Shown piece by piece: positions 17,379-25,244 of a DNA stretch of 64,000 nt. The translations under genes and the position numbers were made by a program. How positions within the stretch are numbered: the first letter of the stretch is position 1; each line of letters begins with the position of its first letter. This stretch comes from UBA6244 sp965140775 (GTDB lineage Bacteria > Bacteroidota > Bacteroidia > Bacteroidales > F082), in NCBI GenBank assembly GCA_965140775.1, contig OZ223471.1, positions 434,001 through 498,000 on the forward strand, in the 5' to 3' direction. The notes beneath the pieces were generated by a model. That model had not been told where the DNA came from. It worked only from the letters and a program-made list of their open reading frames with translations, and ran no database searches.

Positions 17379-18794
17379 CTATTGGATTCTCACAAAGTGA
17401 AAATCTCCCATCAAAGTGAGGGTTGACACGTCTTCGTCCACTTCAAAATGGCCTTCGTAGTAGCCGTCCTCATCAATAATTCCGGTGAGCGAAATGCCAT
17501 TGAAGGTATAGCTTAGTCCGTTGTGGGTATAGTCGCCTTCAACCCAATCTACTGTGTTGGCATGAAAGGTAAGGGTCATGGTGACAGGAAACAGGTTACT
17601 GCCCGGGTTGTACCAAACAGTTCCGTTCAAATTAACTGCTTCGGCCTCTGTTGTTATGTCAATGGCTGCTCCATCTGAATATCGTGTTTCGTCGGTACTG
17701 TTGTTTTCATTGACCACATACACGTAAAATGTATAGGTTTCACCGCTGTTCAGGTTTTGAAGGAGGGTCATTTCAGAATAAGCATCGAGTTGTTTTATCC
17801 GGTTTCCAACATATCCTTCAACACGTTGACCATCATAGATTTCGATACTAGTACGTTCACTATCGGGATTGTTCCAACCAAGTTGGGTATAATTGCTTCC
17901 TGTGGCTATTTCATACAGTCCGTAAACGGGGTCGGGACGGGTTTCGCCTGATCCTTCATAAACTGCTTCTGCCAGAGCTGCCAACGTGTTCATGGCAGCA
18001 TCGGTATAGGCTTCCACGCGTACCACACTCCCCGAACTCATGGACTGCACCGTCCAGTTATTAAAGGAGATAGGGGTGGTCATCATCATTTGTCCATTCA
18101 CCAACACCATGTAATATTGGGCTCCCTGGAAATAATCCCAGGTGATGTGCACCTGTCCACTTATGGTAGCGAGGTTCAGGTTTTGGATGGTTCCAACTTG
18201 TTGGCTATGGTATTGAGCAACTCCGGTGGCCATCAATTGGGTAGCCTCGCTGTCGCTAAATGCTTCTACCTTAATTTGAATACCGTCCAACAACGATCCA
18301 ACGTTGAAATATGTTCCAACAATGGGTATTTCGGAGCAGGGAATGCCGCCCTTGCTCACCATATACGAACGGGCATCAACCACGGGATCCCACGACACAA
18401 CAACATCCGACCCCATTTCGGTAAAAGTAATGTTGGTCACCAGATCTGATGATGGTTTTTCAAAGTTTACTTTGCCCATGGCGATCAAGCTATTCATCTG
18501 GCTATCGCTGAAAGCTTCAATTTTTATCTCTATACCATCTGCCAACAAGCCTACCACGTAACTGGTACCTGCAATGGGCAAATCAGAAACAGCGATACCA
18601 CCGGTACTTACTATATATGATTTTGCACCGGGAACAGCGTCCCACTGAATCATGATATTGGAACCCATTTGTGTAAAGGTAATGCCCTCCACGGGAATAA
18701 CTGTTGGACTGTCGTCGTCTTTTTTACATGATGAATTTAGTAGAACAATGGACAACAAGGGAATGGCGAAAAGCCAAAAGATCATTTTTTTCAT
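17379..18794 (-). CDS. Lipoprotein with tandem FN3-like repeats
   Basis: 471 aa from the ATG at 18794; the reading frame extends 23 codons upstream, but the signal and lipobox (LLNSSCKKDDD) fit this start. Residues ~35-245 hold three FN3-like repeats of about 70 residues. The first two are near copies (ITFTQMGSNIMIQWD and ITFTEMGSDVVVSWD; IKIEAFSDSQ and IKVEAFSDSE) and the third is divergent (VHITWDYFQGAQYYMV). A fourth FN3-like domain follows (GLYEIATGSNYTQLGW), then a C-terminal beta domain about 75 residues long (TVWYNPGSN to the end). It is probably an outer-membrane or surface lipoprotein. It lies 182 bp downstream of the TPR-CHAT gene on the same strand and may be co-transcribed. Function is unknown. 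Confidence 0.75.
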   Translation of the reverse strand: MKKMIFWLFAIPLLSIVLLNSSCKKDDDSPTVIPVEGITFTQMGSNIMIQWDAVPGAKSYIVSTGGIAVSDLPIAGTSYVVGLLADGIEIKIEAFSDSQMNSLIAMGKVNFEKPSSDLVTNITFTEMGSDVVVSWDPVVDARSYMVSKGGIPCSEIPIVGTYFNVGSLLDGIQIKVEAFSDSEATQLMATGVAQYHSQQVGTIQNLNLATISGQVHITWDYFQGAQYYMVLVNGQMMMTTPISFNNWTVQSMSSGSVVRVEAYTDAAMNTLAALAEAVYEGSGETRPDPVYGLYEIATGSNYTQLGWNNPDSERTSIEIYDGQRVEGYVGNRIKQLDAYSEMTLLQNLNSGETYTFYVYVVNENNSTDETRYSDGAAIDITTEAEAVNLNGTVWYNPGSNLFPVTMTLTFHANTVDWVEGDYTHNGLSYTFNGISLTGIIDEDGYYEGHFEVDEDVSTLTLMGDFHFVRIQ

Positions 18795-18976
18795 AGGACT
18801 AATCAGGTTTTTTAAATGAATTTGGCCTGTTAGTTGCGGCAGAATGGCTTTTTTGAAAAACAATTGATAAAAAATAATTCAATGGTGTCCGGTTAAAATT
18901 TCCAATGGCATATGAAGAAGAGGTAAAACTTTCGCACGAACGAAATACCATAATATCGGACAACAATGAAAGTGCT

Positions 18977-21910
18977 TTATTCCCCAATCAACACAATTCC
19001 GCTCCAGTCCATGGGCAGCCGGCCTCGTTGTATTTGATCAATTTTAGCCTCTTGCAAAGCTTTGGCATAGGATTGTCCATCAAGCAGATGTGCGTAAAAA
19101 TCCACCATCAGATCCTTTGTTTTTTGGTCGTGGATTTTCCATAGCGAAACCACCAGATTGGGCACGCCGGCAAAAATAAACCCCCGTGGCAAGGCCATCA
19201 CACCCTCGCCTTCTTCCAGTTTTCCGGCACCGGTTTTACACGCGCTAAGCACCACCAGGTTTGCCTTTACGGGAAGGGTAAACAATTCTCCCAAATAAAG
19301 AAAGCCATCGTTGGTAATGTTGTTTATGGTATCTACCTCCATTTGATCGAGAAATATTCCGGAGAGTTGGGGATTACTTTTCGAAGAAATACCATGGGTG
19401 GCCAAGTGGATGATGTCGAATTGATTGAGGCTGGTTTTTACGTGCTCCTCGTTGGCTTCATGATACAGAAATGTATGTTCCGGATTTCCCTTTTCGTGAA
19501 AAAGCCGCGCTATGTCGAGCACTTCTTCTTTGGAGTAGGGGAGTTCGCGGAGGTTGTTTCCACTTCGCCAGGCGGAGTCGGCATCGCGTAGGGCATAGTC
19601 AACCAACAAGGTATTGGGTTGGATGGGAGCTGCATCGTCGGAAAACACAGGGGCAAATCCGGCAAAACTCAAGGCATTGTCAATAGGCACCGACCGGCGG
19701 CTTTTCAACCACAGAAACACCGAATAATTGTAGGAAATGGCCATTTTTTGGATGAGAAACTCCTGATCTTGGGGAGAAATAAGGGCTTCAAACGGAGTCT
19801 GACTTAATTCGCCATCGGGGATGATCACCAGTTTTTTCAATCCAATCAATTCCTTTTCCAGAGGACCAATCAGCCCTTGGTAAAGTGCGGAAGAACTGTG
19901 AGTGAAATCCGTTGACCCGGTTTTCAACCCCTTGTAGTAGGCTGTTAATTGGTTTTTGAAGGCTACATCAACGTTGATTGAAGTAACAAGTGCCGTGTTT
20001 TTCTTCATCAGGAAACAAAACAACCGGTCTTTACCCATAAAATATATAACAAGCCCTTCTTTATCTGAAAGTTGCTGCTGTATTTCGGTGAGGGTAATGT
20101 GTGAAAACAATTGGTTTAATTGGATATTTTGGTTGGTATTCTGTAAGGAATAACTGAGCTCAAACGCTTCCATTCTGTTGGCAATCAACTTATCGAACAC
20201 TTGACTTTCGAGCAGACTGTCAGGTTTGTTTTGAAGTACCTGAAGCTGATTTTCCAACTGTCGGATACTTTGAAGTAGCTCTGTTTGGCGAGTTGATAAT
20301 TCGGAATGACTGTCCAATTGATTGACTTCTGCACTTAGTTTATAGGCGGTAGATTGGGTAAAAAACCTCCATAGTTCATCCAGGCGCGCTGAATCTTTTC
20401 GTTGTTGATAGGCCATAAAACCGGCCTGAATTCCTGTTTCGGCCAGTTGATGATAATCTTTGGCCAGTTGCCGATCGTTTCCGCCTATCAAAGTGGCATC
20501 ACGATATCTTCCCATCAGGGTGTCGGATAAACCGGCAAAACGCAGTGATTGTGCTAGTTGACTTGTGTTTTCGGACTTTTGGTAAAGAGAAAAATAATCC
20601 CGGGCCAACGCAGATGCAGTTTGATATCCACGGAAATCGTCGGAAACATCATTGGCTGCCGGAACACCGTACATGATTGGCTGAGAATCTCCGGTTAACA
20701 ACTGTTTCAGGTTAAACTCGGATTTTAAAATAGCCTCCTGTGGCATTCCGATCCGGGCATAGGTTTGAGCCAGCGATGCATGGTTGGAGAAGGAAGCCGG
20801 GTCGTACGTAAGCGCTTTTTCGTAGTACACCAAGGCCGAATCCACCAGGTGTTGGGCAGAGAAATTCGCTGCAATCAAGCCATATACCTCCGACAGTTGA
20901 AGCGAGTCGTTGGGATACTGTTGCAGCACATGTGCTTCGAGCGCACGGAAATCCCACATGGCCACATCAAAATCGCCCTGATTTTTATGCGCATCACCTC
21001 TTACGGCATGGAGCGAATAATAGACATCATGAAACCGATCGTAGGCTTCATGTTCAGTAATCCAATCTTCGGCCATGGTGGCAAATTCGATGGCCTGGTC
21101 GTCGTTTCCCAGTTTCAGCTCATCCGAAGCCAGGTTAATCATGGCAATAACGGTTACATCCGAGTCGGGATAATAATTCTGCAGAATATGAAAAGCCTTT
21201 TTGTCGAAAGCCGCAGCCAGCTCAATTTGTTGGGTTTCTTTCATGGCAAGTGCCAGTCCCAAATAGGTGGATCCCGCATCGTGATACTTAATCCATGTAA
21301 AATGTTCTGTTTCGTTAGGGTTCACCGAATTAAAACCGATTAACGCATTTTTATACAATTGATAAGCCTCCATCATCCGGCCCTGATAGAAACGCAATCC
21401 GGCCAAATTGTAATACCCGCTTGAAATATGCAACAGCGGGGCATGCACTTGTTGGTAAATGGCCAGTGCGGTTTCCATGTATGGAATGGCTTCGTCATAA
21501 TTGCCCACGTATTTACAACCAAACGATTTAATGTGTAACAGTGTGGCATAGTGTACGTTGATGGTGTCGGTATACTTTCGCAGAAAAGCAATTTGGTGAT
21601 CGATCAACTGCATCAGGGTGTCGCCCAATGGTCCGCCCAACGGATAATACACACATACGTTGAACAGGTAATTGGCACGATCGGTTTGTCCCAAAGCGTA
21701 ATAGTAATCAAAGGCTTTGGACGACAAACCCACGAGGCTGTCGTATTCGCCCAGGTTGAGGTGGTTGTCGATCTGAGGGTAAAACAGGCTGTCTTTTAAA
21801 CCGTTATAGGTGTCTTCGTAATAATTTTGTGAAAAAAGGCTGACAGACATCAGCAGAAGAATAGCTGTCAGACAGGCTGTTTGGGCTTTTAACAGACGCG
21901 ACTTTCTCAT
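18977..21910 (-). CDS. Exported TPR protein with C-terminal CHAT (caspase-like) domain
   Basis: 977 aa from the ATG at 21910; an in-frame TTG start at 21919 is less likely. There is a signal peptide of about 27 residues (TAILLLMSVSLFSQ). Residues ~30-480 are TPR-like helical repeats (for example GYYNLAGLRFYQGRMMEAYQLYKNA, shown here in part, and DSALVYYEKAL). Next is a probable coiled coil (~515-590, LLQSIRQLENQLQVLQ). Residues ~620-977 form the CHAT domain, with IIHLATHG (His839) and VVLSACKTGAG (Cys891), the caspase-type dyad. CHAT proteins of separase/caspase clan CD are proteases, often activated by partner domains. The signal peptide places this one in the periplasm or at the surface. 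It is divergent from a sigma/anti-sigma-like gene pair. Its substrate is unknown. Confidence 0.9.
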   Translation of the reverse strand: MRKSRLLKAQTACLTAILLLMSVSLFSQNYYEDTYNGLKDSLFYPQIDNHLNLGEYDSLVGLSSKAFDYYYALGQTDRANYLFNVCVYYPLGGPLGDTLMQLIDHQIAFLRKYTDTINVHYATLLHIKSFGCKYVGNYDEAIPYMETALAIYQQVHAPLLHISSGYYNLAGLRFYQGRMMEAYQLYKNALIGFNSVNPNETEHFTWIKYHDAGSTYLGLALAMKETQQIELAAAFDKKAFHILQNYYPDSDVTVIAMINLASDELKLGNDDQAIEFATMAEDWITEHEAYDRFHDVYYSLHAVRGDAHKNQGDFDVAMWDFRALEAHVLQQYPNDSLQLSEVYGLIAANFSAQHLVDSALVYYEKALTYDPASFSNHASLAQTYARIGMPQEAILKSEFNLKQLLTGDSQPIMYGVPAANDVSDDFRGYQTASALARDYFSLYQKSENTSQLAQSLRFAGLSDTLMGRYRDATLIGGNDRQLAKDYHQLAETGIQAGFMAYQQRKDSARLDELWRFFTQSTAYKLSAEVNQLDSHSELSTRQTELLQSIRQLENQLQVLQNKPDSLLESQVFDKLIANRMEAFELSYSLQNTNQNIQLNQLFSHITLTEIQQQLSDKEGLVIYFMGKDRLFCFLMKKNTALVTSINVDVAFKNQLTAYYKGLKTGSTDFTHSSSALYQGLIGPLEKELIGLKKLVIIPDGELSQTPFEALISPQDQEFLIQKMAISYNYSVFLWLKSRRSVPIDNALSFAGFAPVFSDDAAPIQPNTLLVDYALRDADSAWRSGNNLRELPYSKEEVLDIARLFHEKGNPEHTFLYHEANEEHVKTSLNQFDIIHLATHGISSKSNPQLSGIFLDQMEVDTINNITNDGFLYLGELFTLPVKANLVVLSACKTGAGKLEEGEGVMALPRGFIFAGVPNLVVSLWKIHDQKTKDLMVDFYAHLLDGQSYAKALQEAKIDQIQRGRLPMDWSGIVLIGE

Positions 21911-21943
21911 AAGAGGCAATTAAAAATTTGATTTTGGCTGCGA

Positions 21944-21973
21944 CAAAGATAGCCAATTTAGCCTGCATAACAA
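21944..21973 (-). promoter_or_regulatory. Consensus Bacteroidota promoter of the TPR-CHAT gene
   Basis: On the minus strand, TTG (complement of 21971-21973), a 19-nt spacer and TATCTTTG (complement of 21944-21951) fit the -33/-7 consensus closely. The start codon is 33 nt downstream of the -7 box. Confidence 0.7.
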
Positions 21974-22032
21974 TCCGGTTCAATGGCAAGATCCCCCTGG
22001 CGCAGCGGAGGTGGAGGTACGGTTAAAATAGC

Positions 22033-22040
22033 TAATTTTG
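22033..22040 (+). promoter_or_regulatory. Putative -7 box of the sigma-like gene
   Basis: TAATTTTG matches TAnnTTTG and lies 16 nt before the ATG at 22057, giving a very short leader. There is no clear -33 TTG, which would suit an activator or an alternative sigma factor (inference). Confidence 0.45.
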
Positions 22041-22056
22041 CCCATATTTTTCAAAA

Positions 22057-22800
22057 ATGAAATTTTTCCGCAACCAACGTAAAGAAACCGACGAATTCAT
22101 TTTCCAAATAAGCCGCACGGCTGAATTGGTGGTGGGAAAATACGTGGTGCGCAAAGCCATTCCCAAACGTGAGCAGGAAGATGTAGTGATGGTGGCAGTG
22201 GAGAAATTCGTTCAGCAAAAAGATAAAATTATGTCTTCGTTTCAGGGCAAATCTTCGTTCAACACCTATTGCGTAGCCGTGCTCAACCGCATGGTGTGCG
22301 AGGTTATCCGTAAAGAAAGCCGGCATTGGTACGCGGTGGTGGAAAACGATGCGGAGCCCATAAAAAACAGGCATGGATTGTGGATAGAGGCCGAAAAAGA
22401 TTTGGTGTTGAAAAGTGAGGTGGTCCGTTTTAACCAAACCCTGCTTTTCTTTAATGGAACCGGAGCCAAGGTGAATCTGTTTTTGAAATACTACTTCGGC
22501 CTGCCAATACAACGAACAGATTACCAGAGCTATGGACGTCATCATGCAGATGCATTGAGTGAAATTCTGAATGCGGATGCCGCCCCATCCAAGGGAACCG
22601 CTTTTGAACAGATGGCCATAGCCGTGAATCTGGTGGAAGGAAAACACCTGAAAGGAGATGCCGTTCGCATGTGGCTGAACAAACAGATGGACGTGATTCT
22701 CGACAGACTCAATGCTTCAGGTGGAAGCCGGCACAACCGCGAAAGTCTGGCTCTTTTGTGCGAACTTTCGGCAACTAACCTAACTCAATCATCAAACTAA
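22057..22800 (+). CDS. Divergent sigma-70-family (ECF-like) factor
   Basis: 247 aa. Residues ~38-90 resemble sigma region 2: a helix with EQEDVVMVAVEKFVQQ, then FQGKSSFNTYCVAVLNRMVCEVIRKE. This parallels the FRGESSFxTWLxxIxRNxxxDxxRR signature of ECF factors. Residues ~195-230 (GDAVRMWLNKQMDVILDRL) could be a remnant of region 4 helix-turn-helix, but this is weak. The gene is divergent from the TPR-CHAT gene and 7 bp upstream of an anti-sigma-like gene, the normal sigma/anti-sigma arrangement. It may direct transcription of the locus itself (inference). The assignment rests on motif shape and context. Confidence 0.65.
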   Translation: MKFFRNQRKETDEFIFQISRTAELVVGKYVVRKAIPKREQEDVVMVAVEKFVQQKDKIMSSFQGKSSFNTYCVAVLNRMVCEVIRKESRHWYAVVENDAEPIKNRHGLWIEAEKDLVLKSEVVRFNQTLLFFNGTGAKVNLFLKYYFGLPIQRTDYQSYGRHHADALSEILNADAAPSKGTAFEQMAIAVNLVEGKHLKGDAVRMWLNKQMDVILDRLNASGGSRHNRESLALLCELSATNLTQSSN

Positions 22801-22807
22801 GAAAACC

Positions 22808-23581
22808 ATGAAACCCTCCATACACCTCACCGAAGAAGAGATTGCCCTGAGTGCAGAGGCCATGATCGCCGGAGACCTGTCACATTTGGAGCCCCGCGTT
22901 CGTGAGCATCTCGATCATTGTACCCAATGTGCGGGGGAAGTAATGATGGTGGCCGAAGTGTCGGGTGAGGTTCCTGAAATTACCGCGGCGCCGGTTTTAA
23001 CGAAACCCTTGTGGGGATATGTGGCATTGCTGGCAGCAGCAGTGGTTGTTATTGTGATGATTATAAATGTTCCGGGATGGTTTAAACCTGCCTCACATCA
23101 CTCATCCGATATGGCAGGGGTCGTTCAGGATTCCATCAACCCGTCGGCAAATCAGCCAAATCAAGATTCCGAAAAGGCAACCTCAATTGTGGACAATACG
23201 AGCAACAAGCAGCAAAAACAGGAGCAAAAAAGTCAAACCAAATCGACTCTTGGAGACAATGCCCTGGCCTACGCTCCCAACGAAGCCCTGGAGAATCTGG
23301 TGAACCAATATCTCACCGCCTACCGAAGCGATGAAACGGTGGAACTTCGCTCCGGGGTTGACCTACAGTTTCCCGAAACCGATTCGTTGTTATGGAAAAA
23401 CCCCGACAACATATCCCTGACCCTTGAATGGTATAACAACTGGGGAGTTTTGATACAGACCGTTAAAACGCAACAAAACGGAGCCCCAATTCCTCCTTTT
23501 GAAAACGGATTGTATTATTGGAAGTTAATGAACGAGGACTTTGATTTGCTGGGTGTTGGCAAGGTGAGGGTGGGAGTTTGA
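22808..23581 (+). CDS. Membrane anti-sigma-like protein with zinc-finger N-terminus
   Basis: 257 aa. The N-terminal cytoplasmic region carries a zf-HC2-type HxxxCxxC motif (HLDHCTQC, about residues 36-43), typical of zinc anti-sigma domains. A single transmembrane helix follows (~61-83, LWGYVALLAAAVVVIVMIIN). Then there is a low-complexity Gln/Ser/Lys linker (~95-145) and a periplasmic beta-rich domain (~175-257, with ISLTLEWYNNWGV and GLYYWKL). The gene is 7 bp downstream of the sigma-like gene. The topology puts the long flexible linker in the same compartment as the exported TPR-CHAT protein, a plausible protease target (inference). Confidence 0.75.
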   Translation: MKPSIHLTEEEIALSAEAMIAGDLSHLEPRVREHLDHCTQCAGEVMMVAEVSGEVPEITAAPVLTKPLWGYVALLAAAVVVIVMIINVPGWFKPASHHSSDMAGVVQDSINPSANQPNQDSEKATSIVDNTSNKQQKQEQKSQTKSTLGDNALAYAPNEALENLVNQYLTAYRSDETVELRSGVDLQFPETDSLLWKNPDNISLTLEWYNNWGVLIQTVKTQQNGAPIPPFENGLYYWKLMNEDFDLLGVGKVRVGV

Positions 23582-23796
23582 AGACGGCAGTTGGAAGAGG
23601 GAAGTAGGGAGTAGGGAGTTGGACCCCGAAAGCCTTCGGGGGGAGTTGGAATTTAGGAGGATAGAGCCAAAAGTACCGTAGGTACGGATGACAATTAGCC
23701 CCGGAATTTATTCCCGCGTGGAAGGAAACGGGAATCCAGAATTTGTTTATTATTCGACCCCGTCGGGGTCGAATTTCATCGACACATATTAACAAT

Positions 23797-24092
23797 AAAC
23801 ATCCAATCCCTTGGGGATTAAGGCGGGCAATTTGCTTGAATGGATTGCAAATGAATCCGAAGGATTCCCATGTTTATAGCAATGGAGGAACATATTGTTC
23901 GACCCCGACGGGGTCGCATAATTTATTGTACCAATTCTATCTATAAACATCCAATCCCTTGGGGATTAAGGCGGGCAATTTGCTTGAATGGATTTCAAGC
24001 TGAATCCGAAGGATTCCCATGTTTATAGCAATGGAGGAACATATTGTTCGACCCCGATGGGGTCGCATAATTTATTGTACCAATTCTATCTA
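23797..24092 (+). repeat. Two tandem 148-bp A units of R1
   Basis: The segments starting at 23797 and 23945 are near identical over 148 bp. Each holds AATCCC/GGGATT, GAATCC/GGATTC and CGACCCC/GGGGTCG palindromes in the same order. A third, truncated unit follows (ATCCC-TGC-GGGAT near 24105). Confidence 0.85.
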
Positions 24093-24154
24093 TATACATA
24101 TAATCCCTGCGGGATATCAATATCAACATTGCAGCCGACGCTTTGAATCAGAAT

Positions 24155-24690
24155 TCTCTACATCTTTAAATCCTGAATCCTTTAATCCCGAATCGTTGAT
24201 TCCAAAACTGCAGCGCAGCGACAATATTTATAGCCCTAACACCAGAAGAAGGAATAGCTACAGCGTAGCGCAACTCGATTGAATCCTGCATTTAAAATGA
24301 TTCATTTGTTGTTGATGACCTACGGACAAAAAAACATGATTCATTTTATTCTATGGATGTTGAAGCCCTACGGGCTATTCATGTCTAATGTTTTGATAAT
24401 TTGGACATTATAAAGTTTCCACATCTTTGAATAAGAAATCTTTAAATCCTGAATCCTTGAATCCCGAATCGTTGATTCCAAAACTGCAGCGCAGCGATAA
24501 TATTTATAGCTCTAACACCAGAAGAAGGAATAGCTACAGCGTAGCGCAACTCGATTGAATCCTGTATTTAAAATGATTCAATTGTTGTTGATGTCCTCCG
24601 GACAAAAAAACATGATTCATCTCATTCTATGGATGTTGAAGCCCTACGGGCTATTCATGTCTAATGTTTTGATAATTTGGACATTATCAG
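24155..24690 (+). repeat. Two tandem 276-bp B units of R1
   Basis: The CTGC-AGC-GCAG hairpin recurs at 24208 and 24484, a 276-bp period. The GCTAC-AGC-GTAGC and AGCCC-TAC-GGGCT hairpins recur with it. The same 276-bp period is seen in R3 (54346 and 54622). Confidence 0.85.
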
Positions 24691-24694
24691 ATTC

Positions 24695-24858
24695 TGAGCT
24701 CTGATCTATTGATCCATTGAACCCATGACCCCCTGATCCAACAAAATAAACTTTCTCCACTTGAACACTTGATCCCCTGAACTCTTGAACGTTTGATCCC
24801 CTGATCCATTGATCCATTGAACCCTTAACCCCCTGATCCAACAAAATAAACTTTCTCC
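24695..24858 (+). repeat. Degenerate period-8 array
   Basis: Octamers such as TTGATCCC, CTGATCCA, TTGAACCC and TTGAACAC follow one another in strict 8-nt phase, interrupted twice by a CAACAAAATAAACTTTCTCC-type segment. The period is not a multiple of three, so the ORF here is not a gene. Confidence 0.75.
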
Positions 24859-24932
24859 ATCCGGGCTCCCGTTAAAAACTATTTCGGATATTTGTTACCT
24901 AATTATATCAACCAATTAAAATTACAAGAATC

Positions 24933-25118
24933 ATGGAATCGAATCACAATAAAGTATGCGTGTTTTGTCAGCGTGGCGAACAGGAAGTGCCCTTGGTAGC
25001 ACTTGATTTTAAGGGAAATAACTACTGGATTTGTCCACAACACATACCTGTGCTCATCCACAACCCCAACCAACTGGAGGGCTTGTTGCCGGGCGCAGAA
25101 ACCCTGGAAGCCGGCTGA
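24933..25118 (+). CDS. Small conserved zinc-ribbon-like protein
   Basis: 61 aa starting at ATG 24933. CVFC (residues 9-12) and CPQH (about 34-37) form a CxxC...CxxH set suited to one zinc ion. It contains LVALDFKGNNYWIC and ends in a Leu-rich tail (LEGLLPGAETLEAG). Small proteins of this shape occur widely in Bacteroidota without known function. A terminator follows directly, so it is probably a single-gene unit. Confidence 0.7.
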   Translation: MESNHNKVCVFCQRGEQEVPLVALDFKGNNYWICPQHIPVLIHNPNQLEGLLPGAETLEAG

Positions 25119-25142
25119 GAAACCACCCACCAAAGACTATCA

Positions 25143-25174
25143 CCTTCGTCGGATTTTCGTCGAGGGCTTTTTTT
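25143..25174 (+). terminator. Rho-independent terminator of the small zinc-protein gene
   Basis: CCTTCGTCG pairs with CGTCGAGGG (one mismatch and one G-T pair) around a GATTTT loop. A run of seven T residues follows at 25168-25174. Confidence 0.65.
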
Positions 25175-25200
25175 GTCCCGTTCGTTCTAATCAACAGGGT

Positions 25201-25229
25201 TTGCCATTCATATGTTTTTCATACTTTTG
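25201..25229 (+). promoter_or_regulatory. Promoter of the GGGP synthase gene
   Basis: TTG at 25201-25203 and TACTTTTG at 25222-25229 (18-nt spacer) approximate the Bacteroidota consensus. The ATG is 16 nt downstream of the -7 box. Confidence 0.5.
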
Positions 25230-25244
25230 TGAAAAAGCAATTGA

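Larger units (their letters stand above)
23582..24862 (+). repeat. Composite palindrome-string repeat, copy R1
   Basis: This stretch between the anti-sigma stop and the small zinc-protein gene is non-coding. It begins directly at the stop codon. It carries many short palindromes with 3-nt loops: CCCCGAA-AGCC-TTCGGGG at 23624-23641, GTACC-GTA-GGTAC at 23673-23685, and CGACCCC-nnn-GGGGTCG at 23755-23771, 23900-23916 and 24049-24065. Others are AATCCC-TTG-GGGATT at 23805-23819, GAATCC-GAA-GGATTC at 23853-23867, GCTAC-AGC-GTAGC at 24257-24269 and AGCCC-TAC-GGGCT at 24364-24376. Order is A units, B units, then an octamer array. Copies R2 (40610-42085) and R3 (54300-55050) are in the opposite orientation. 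ORFs here are artefacts of the repeats. Confidence 0.85.

Noticed and set aside
18977..21910. TPR-CHAT as part of a type III-E CRISPR (Craspase) system
   Set aside because: No gRAMP/Cas7-11 gene, no array and no Csx30 is present, and this CHAT protein has a signal peptide. Only the CHAT-sigma analogy is kept.
22051..22647. 198-aa ORF on the minus strand over the sigma-like gene
   Set aside because: Antisense shadow. The + strand has the promoter, sigma region 2 motif and coupled anti-sigma gene.
23755..24065. CRISPR-like array of regularly spaced palindromes
   Set aside because: Sequence between the palindromes is itself repeated rather than unique spacers, spacing is ~148 bp, and no cas gene is present.
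23743..24282. Several small ORFs in R1 (also 24644-24844)
   Set aside because: They are translations of the palindromes and octamers, repeated with the repeat units and differing in frame between copies.
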